37,565 nt of DNA from contig NZ_SRIC01000049.1 in NCBI RefSeq assembly GCF_004684775.1, positions 1 to 37,565 of the forward strand, written 5' to 3'. The position numbers and the translations under genes are program-made. Under the pieces are notes generated by a model. That model was not told where the DNA came from. It saw nothing but the letters and a program-made list of their open reading frames with translations, and did not search any database. Positions 33,207 to 37,565 of the stretch are shown one piece after another (the first letter of the stretch is position 1; the number at the start of each line of letters is the position of its first letter). The stretch comes from Streptomyces sp. MZ04 (GTDB lineage: Bacteria; Actinomycetota; Actinomycetes; Streptomycetales; Streptomycetaceae).

Positions 33207-34166
33207 ATGAGCAAGCCCCCGCACTCCCGCCGCGTCCCTGCGGCCTTCGCCCTGATCACCGCCGCCACCCTCACGCTCACCGCCTGCGGTTCCGGTGACC
33301 CCGCCGACACCACGGGCGGCGCGGCACCCGCGGGCAACAGCGACAAGATCCCCACCAAGGACGTGGTCTCCTCGGTCAAGAAGAACGAGGCGGCGGCGAA
33401 GCTGCTCCCCTCGGACGTACGCGAACGGGGCACCCTCAATCTGGCAACCGCCGTCGGCGGCAGCCCACCGGGCAACACCTACCTGGAGGACGGGAAGACG
33501 ATCGTCGGCCAGGACGCCGACTTCGCGGAGGCGGTCGCCAAGACGCTCGGCCTGAAGCTGAAGCGGGAGGCCGCGAGCTTCGAGGCGATCCTGCCCGCCC
33601 TGGACAGCGGCAAGTACGACCTGGGCACCGGAAACTTCGGCGTGACCGACGAGCGGCGCAAGACCATCGACTTCGTCACGTACATCAACGACGGCCAGGG
33701 CTTCGCCGTCCGTGACGACAGCAAGCTGAAGAAGGTCACCGACTTCGAGCAGCTCTGCGGCCTGAACGTGGCGACCGGCGCGGGCACCACGTTCGAGGTC
33801 ACCCTGGAGGACAACAAGCACGTCTGCGACGACGCCGGCAAGAAGCCGTACAGCGTGAAGACGTACGCCGAGCCGGGCGCGATCTGGGGCTCGCTCCAGC
33901 AGGGCCGCAGCGATGCGGTGATGTCCACCATCAACGGACTGCGCTACGCCGTCGCACACCAGGAGGGGCTGAAGTTCCTGGGCGAGTACCACCGGCTCGA
34001 CGTCGGCTTCGCCTTCAAGAAGGGCACGAAGCTGGCGCCGGCCTTCCAGGCCGCGGTGAATCAGCTCATCGAGGACGGCACGTATGCCCGCATCCTGAAG
34101 AAGTGGGGTACTCAGGGCTCTGCGATCGAGGAGTCCCAGATCTCACCGCCGGAGATCAAGGACTGA
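33207..34166 (+). CDS. Second amino-acid-type substrate-binding lipoprotein
   Basis: A 319-aa family 3 binding protein. The lipobox is LTACGSG after the signal sequence. The ligand core includes GTLNLATAVGGSPPGNTYLE, IVGQDADFAEAVAKTLGLKL, LDSGKYDLGTGNFGVTDERR and SDAVMSTINGLRYAVAHQEG. It is a paralogue of the binding protein at 29228-30208 and probably shares the same permeases and ATPase, giving the two-binding-protein set of the Tcy type. A leader peptide ORF and a possible attenuator lie upstream; transcription is divergent from the importer operon. Confidence 0.93.
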   Translation: MSKPPHSRRVPAAFALITAATLTLTACGSGDPADTTGGAAPAGNSDKIPTKDVVSSVKKNEAAAKLLPSDVRERGTLNLATAVGGSPPGNTYLEDGKTIVGQDADFAEAVAKTLGLKLKREAASFEAILPALDSGKYDLGTGNFGVTDERRKTIDFVTYINDGQGFAVRDDSKLKKVTDFEQLCGLNVATGAGTTFEVTLEDNKHVCDDAGKKPYSVKTYAEPGAIWGSLQQGRSDAVMSTINGLRYAVAHQEGLKFLGEYHRLDVGFAFKKGTKLAPAFQAAVNQLIEDGTYARILKKWGTQGSAIEESQISPPEIKD

Positions 34167-34177
34167 ACTGCCGTCAG

Positions 34178-34250
34178 GTGTAGCGCCCCGAAGGGGCGCG
34201 GGGAACTGCGCGACAAGCCCCCACACACCCGCAGCAGACGAAGCAAGGAC
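34178..34250. repeat. Copy 2 of the Streptomyces-type intergenic hairpin repeat
   Basis: GTGTAGCGCCCCGAAGGGGC followed by GCGGGGAACTGCGCGAC. The dyad GCGCCCC-GAA-GGGGCGC lies about 12 bases after the binding-protein stop, between convergent genes, so it can serve as a terminator. It matches the copy at 29163-29222 over its first 35 bases, with one C fewer in the stem. Confidence 0.88.
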
Positions 34251-34260
34251 CGCCAAGCAC

Positions 34261-35535
34261 CTAAAGCCCGCAATCACAACAAGAGCAGCACTCACAGATA
34301 CCGCAGCAACCACAGTCATCGCAGTTGTTGCAGCACCCTTCCCGCTTCTTGCGGGACCAGGGCCCCTCGTACTCATCGGCACAGCACAGCTTGCAGGTGC
34401 AGCAGAGCCCGATGGCGACGGCGCACCCCGCCCAGAAGCCCCGCTTGCCCGGCTTCGGCGGCTGCGGCTCGAACGCGGGCCCGCCACCGAAGCCGCCTGG
34501 ACCGCCGGGGGCACCCGGCGCCCCGCCTCCGTACGGATTGCCACCTCCGTACGGGGACTGCGGGTCGTACGGACCGCCGGAGGGAGGTCCGTACGACCCG
34601 CCCTGCTGTGGCGGTCCGCCCTGCGGCGGCCCGAAGGAACCGCCCTGATGGGCCGTCACCTCGTGGGCGTGCCCGCACGAGTCGGCCCCGAAGGCGCGGT
34701 CCACCGACCGCTCCAGCTCGTGCGCGAGCAGCATGTGGGCGAGCTTGCCGTCGGTGAATTCGGCGTCGCGCAGCGCGAGCCGGATGCCGTGCAGCGCGTC
34801 GTCGGCGAGCCGCCGGGCCTCGGCAAGGCCCGTACCCGTCGCCGTCAGAGGGTTCCACGCACCCGACGCGGCGTCAGCTTCCTTGTCCTCCACGGCGTCC
34901 AGGAGGTGCGCGAGCCTGCCGAAGAGCCGGCCTGCCTCGGCGAGCGGCTCGGCGTTGCCGGGCCTGCCCGCGATGACGGCGGTGTGCGCCAAGGCGGCCG
35001 CCGTCGCCGTCTCGGTGGGTTCGGTGACCGTCAGAAGCGAGGTGCCGGGGCCCGCCAAGCCCTCGATGCCGACCTGCCGTTCGACGGCGTCGAGCAGGAC
35101 CGCCGTGTCGAAGCCCACATCGGCGCCGGTCCGCGCGCCCGCCCGGTCCCAGCTCCGCGCGACCCGCCGGGCGGCCGCCGCCACCGGCCTGCGCGCCAAG
35201 AGGCCGTCCCCGTCGACGACGTGGTCGCGCACCTTCGCCGACGCGAGCACCAGCGAGACGGCGGCGGCGAGCCGCGCGCCCTCGCCCTGCGCGACGGAAG
35301 CGGTGCGCATGCCGCGCAGTGGACAGGGCCCCGCGGTGCGCCGCCAGCCGGTCGACTTCTCGGCCTGAGCCTCCGTCAGAACCGAGATGATCAGGCCGTC
35401 GTAGTTGGTCACGACGCGGGCGAACTGCCCGTGGTCACCGCGCAGCGCGAGGCAGAGCCCGCACAGATGCGCCATCCACTGTGTCTTAAGACCCTCGCCG
35501 AGGCGGTGGCTGCATGGCCTGACGATTCCGAACAA
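34261..35535 (-). CDS. DUF5685 protein with a Cys-rich C-terminal tail
   Basis: A 424-aa protein. Residues about 1-290 are the helical DUF5685 domain. It begins FGIVRPCSHRLGEG, then MAHLCGLCLALRGDHGQFAR (a C-x2-C pair), and has AGPCPLRGM and a long AAVSLVLASAKVRDHV helix. A Gly/Pro/Gln/Tyr linker of about 70 residues (GGSFGPPQGGPPQQGGSYGP) follows. The last 55 residues hold 18 cysteines, including CCNNCDDCGCCGICECC. The pattern suggests metal (Zn or Fe-S) binding or disulfide bonding. The start is a TTG at 35535 with GGGGGAG upstream. Function unknown; I see no catalytic motif. The hydrophobic stretch FWAGCAVAIGLCC is short. Confidence 0.82.
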   Translation of the reverse strand: MFGIVRPCSHRLGEGLKTQWMAHLCGLCLALRGDHGQFARVVTNYDGLIISVLTEAQAEKSTGWRRTAGPCPLRGMRTASVAQGEGARLAAAVSLVLASAKVRDHVVDGDGLLARRPVAAAARRVARSWDRAGARTGADVGFDTAVLLDAVERQVGIEGLAGPGTSLLTVTEPTETATAAALAHTAVIAGRPGNAEPLAEAGRLFGRLAHLLDAVEDKEADAASGAWNPLTATGTGLAEARRLADDALHGIRLALRDAEFTDGKLAHMLLAHELERSVDRAFGADSCGHAHEVTAHQGGSFGPPQGGPPQQGGSYGPPSGGPYDPQSPYGGGNPYGGGAPGAPGGPGGFGGGPAFEPQPPKPGKRGFWAGCAVAIGLCCTCKLCCADEYEGPWSRKKREGCCNNCDDCGCCGICECCSCCDCGL

Positions 35536-35827
35536 GACGACTCCCCCGAGAAGCCCGACAAACGATCAACTCCGGCATCGTATCGAGGGGTCCGTTCACC
35601 CGGACGCACCGCCCGTCACCCGAACGCAGTGAAGAATCATATTTCACTCTCCGTCAGCAACTGTACACAGCAAGACCCTTGAGGAATCACGTGCTTCGGG
35701 CAGTTGACTCTGCACCAGTACCGTCACGAAAACCCCGCGCGGCGACTATCCACTTGGCGCACCATCCGCATCATGGACGAACATGGGGATGCGGAACGCA
35801 GAAAGCCCGCTGTGAGAGGAGGCGTCC

Positions 35828-36268
35828 ATGGGATCGGTGCGCAAGGCGAGTGCCTGGCTTGGCCTCGTCGACGACAACAATGACGAGCGTTACTACGACG
35901 GCTACGACGATGACGGTGCCGAGGGACCCGGCGATGCCTGGGTCACCGACCCGCGGGTGCGGGTGGCGAGCGAGACGGCCGAGGAGCAGGGCCGCCGGAT
36001 CGGGACCGTGACCCCGGACAGCTTCCGGGACGCGCGCGGCATCGGCGAGATGTTCCGGGACGGCGTCCCGGTCATCGTGAACCTCACGTCGATGGAGCCC
36101 GGCGACGCCAAGCGCGTCGTGGACTTCGCGGCGGGCCTGACCTTCGGTCTGCGCGGCTCCATCGAGCGCGTGGCCACGCGGGTCTTCCTGCTCACTCCCG
36201 CCGACACGCAGATCGTCAACGGGGAGGCCGCGAGCCGCCCCGTCGACGGTTTCTTCAACCAGAGCTAG
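35828..36268 (+). CDS. sflA: SepF-like cell-division protein (SflA-type)
   Basis: A 146-aa SepF-family protein. The N-terminus ([19 protein letters not shown]) is the short amphipathic membrane-targeting part, then an acidic linker with Tyr/Asp repeats, and the conserved SepF fold from about residue 55: [68 protein letters not shown]. SepF anchors FtsZ to the membrane; Streptomyces have a main SepF in the dcw cluster and paralogues SflA and SflB. I prefer SflA because the neighbouring dnaE2 region has the same order as the model species from memory. A GAGGAGG site precedes the ATG. Confidence 0.85.
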   Translation: MGSVRKASAWLGLVDDNNDERYYDGYDDDGAEGPGDAWVTDPRVRVASETAEEQGRRIGTVTPDSFRDARGIGEMFRDGVPVIVNLTSMEPGDAKRVVDFAAGLTFGLRGSIERVATRVFLLTPADTQIVNGEAASRPVDGFFNQS

Positions 36269-36281
36269 CGGGCGAGGCCGC

Positions 36282-37478
36282 TCACCGGAAGGCGTCGATG
36301 CCGGTGAGCGCCTTGCCCAGGACGAGCTGGTGCATCTCGACGGTGCCCTCGTAGGTGAGGACCGACTCGAGGTTCGTCGCGTGCCGCATCACGGGGTATT
36401 CGAGCGAGATCCCGTTGGCACCGAGGATCGTCCGTGACGTACGGCAGATCTCGATCGCTTCTCGTACGTTGTTGAGCTTGCCGAAGCTGACCTGCTCGGG
36501 CCTGAGCCGGCCCGCGTCCATGCGCCGGCCGAGGTGGTGCGCGAGCAGGATGCCCTTGTGCAGTTCGACCGCCATGTCGGCGAGCTTGGCCTGGGTGAGC
36601 TGGAAGCCACCGATGGGCCTGCCGAACTGCTCGCGGGTCTTGGAGTACTCGACGGCGGTCTCGAAGGAGGAGCGGGCGGCGCCCATGGCTCCCCAGACGA
36701 TGCCGTAGCGGGCGTGGGAGAGGCAGCTCAGCGGGCCCTTGAGGCCGGTGACCTCGGGCAGCACCGCGTCGGCGGGCAGCCGCACCTCGTCCATCACCAG
36801 CTCACTGGTGACGCTCGCGCGCAGCGACCACTTGTGCTTGATCTCGGGCGCCGAGAAGCCGGGAGCGTCGGCGGGGACGACGAATCCGCGGATCCCTTCG
36901 TCGGTGTGCGCCCAGACGACGGCGACGCCCGCGACCGATCCGTTCGTGATCCACATCTTGCGTCCGGTGAGCACCCAGTCGGTGCCGTCCTTCTTCGCGA
37001 ACGTACGCATCGACGCGGGGTCGGAGCCGTGGTCGGGCTCGGTCAGGCCGAAGCAGCCGATGATCTCGCCCGCGGCCATCCCCGGCAGCCAGCGCCGCTT
37101 CTGCTCCTCGGAGCCGAAGCGGTGGATGGCGTACATCGCGAGGGAGCCCTGTACGGAGACGAGCGAGCGGATGCCGGAGTCGGCGGCCTCCAGCTCGAGG
37201 CAGGCGAGTCCGTACTGGACGGCGCTGGCGCCCGCGCAGCCGTAGCCCTCCAGGGACATGCCGAGCGCGCCGATCGAGCCGAGCTCGCGGGCCAGGTCAC
37301 GGATGCCGGGCAGCTCGCCCTTCTCGTACCACTCGGCGATGTGCGGCAGGACGCGGTCGGCCGCCCAGGTGCGGACGGTCTCGCGGATCGCCAGGTCCTC
37401 CGGGGCGAGGAGGTCGTCGATGCCGAGCGGGTCGGCGGGGTCGAAGGGCGGCAGGGGCGTACGGCTGCGTGCGGACAT
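36282..37478 (-). CDS. gcdH: Acyl-CoA dehydrogenase, probably glutaryl-CoA dehydrogenase
   Basis: A 398-aa FAD-dependent acyl-CoA dehydrogenase. It has the ACAD signatures CFGLTEPDHGSDPASM (FAD/substrate binding), KMWITNGS, and EYSKTREQFGRPIGGFQLTQ. The C-terminal RTILGANGISLEYPVMRHAT then NLESVLTYEGT contains the likely catalytic Glu of the glutaryl-CoA group. It would convert glutaryl-CoA to crotonyl-CoA in lysine or tryptophan breakdown. The assignment to glutaryl-CoA rests on this C-terminal block. GGAGG lies before the ATG. It is convergent with the SepF-like gene by 13 bases. Confidence 0.88.
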   Translation of the reverse strand: MSARSRTPLPPFDPADPLGIDDLLAPEDLAIRETVRTWAADRVLPHIAEWYEKGELPGIRDLARELGSIGALGMSLEGYGCAGASAVQYGLACLELEAADSGIRSLVSVQGSLAMYAIHRFGSEEQKRRWLPGMAAGEIIGCFGLTEPDHGSDPASMRTFAKKDGTDWVLTGRKMWITNGSVAGVAVVWAHTDEGIRGFVVPADAPGFSAPEIKHKWSLRASVTSELVMDEVRLPADAVLPEVTGLKGPLSCLSHARYGIVWGAMGAARSSFETAVEYSKTREQFGRPIGGFQLTQAKLADMAVELHKGILLAHHLGRRMDAGRLRPEQVSFGKLNNVREAIEICRTSRTILGANGISLEYPVMRHATNLESVLTYEGTVEMHQLVLGKALTGIDAFR

Positions 37479-37509
37479 CTCGGGCCTCCGGCGGCGCGCA
37501 AACTAGCAG

Positions 37510-37524
37510 TGATAGTTACTGACG
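37510..37524. promoter_or_regulatory. Possible operator near the gcdH promoter
   Basis: CAGTGATAGTTACTG is an imperfect 15-base palindrome (CAGT...ACTG with an inner AGTTACT dyad) about 35 bases before the gcdH start. On the minus strand it overlaps a likely promoter (TAGTTT as -10 candidate just inside). It could bind a TetR-type repressor, but no regulator gene is in view. Confidence 0.35.
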
Positions 37525-37565
37525 GCTGGCTGCGACGTTACGGTGCGGGGTCACGCAGGAACAAG

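Overview
The window is very GC-rich. It has dense short-spaced operons, GTG/TTG starts, streptogrisin-type proteases, a DnaE2 error-prone polymerase and a SepF-like division protein. It comes from a streptomycete chromosome (Streptomyces or a close relative). The dnaE2 to SepF-like stretch looks like core chromosome rather than a phage or plasmid. I see no tRNA, rRNA, CRISPR array, transposase or integrase.

Layout. 1-3.7 kb: a 39-bp repeat in four tandem copies, a short GntR regulator, a GNAT/DUF402 pair, a methyltransferase-Nudix fusion and a 46-aa basic protein. 3.7-8.0 kb: a tripartite tricarboxylate transporter operon (tctC-tctB-tctA plus a coupled GNAT gene), with tctC broken by one extra base in a homopolymer, facing a CitB-type response regulator. 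8.1-10.2 kb: a subtilase without a signal peptide, followed by a 90-aa protein that resembles the subtilase's own N-terminal region. 10.6-12.6 kb: an AA10 LPMO with a sortase signal, and a secreted lipase-like hydrolase. 12.7-16.5 kb: a NarL/DesK-type two-component system divergent from an ABC exporter, with a repeated motif and a palindrome between them. 16.6-21 kb: dnaE2 and a truncated Y-family polymerase protein, with an SOS-box-like site upstream. 21.2-25.7 kb: a membrane protein and two secreted S1 proteases flanking a stomatin-like protein.

25.9-34.2 kb is the most coherent system. It has two amino-acid-type substrate-binding lipoproteins, two different permeases, one ATPase, two flavin monooxygenases of the LLM superfamily and a DUF1684 protein. 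The divergent binding-protein gene is preceded by a 27-aa ORF of the actinobacterial cysteine leader-peptide type. The gene set parallels the Bacillus tcyJKLMN-ytnJ (ytmI) region, so I read it as a cysteine-controlled uptake and salvage locus for an organosulfur amino-acid compound.

34.2-37.5 kb: a DUF5685 protein with a strikingly Cys-rich tail, a SepF-like protein (probably SflA) and a glutaryl-CoA-type dehydrogenase.

The observations most worth following are: the hairpin repeat that is tandem at the left end and also sits in frame inside the DUF1684 gene; the subtilase/prodomain-like pair; the leader-controlled sulfur locus; the palindrome that ends on the start codon of the ABC ATPase; and the polymerase protein that lacks its catalytic N-terminus.
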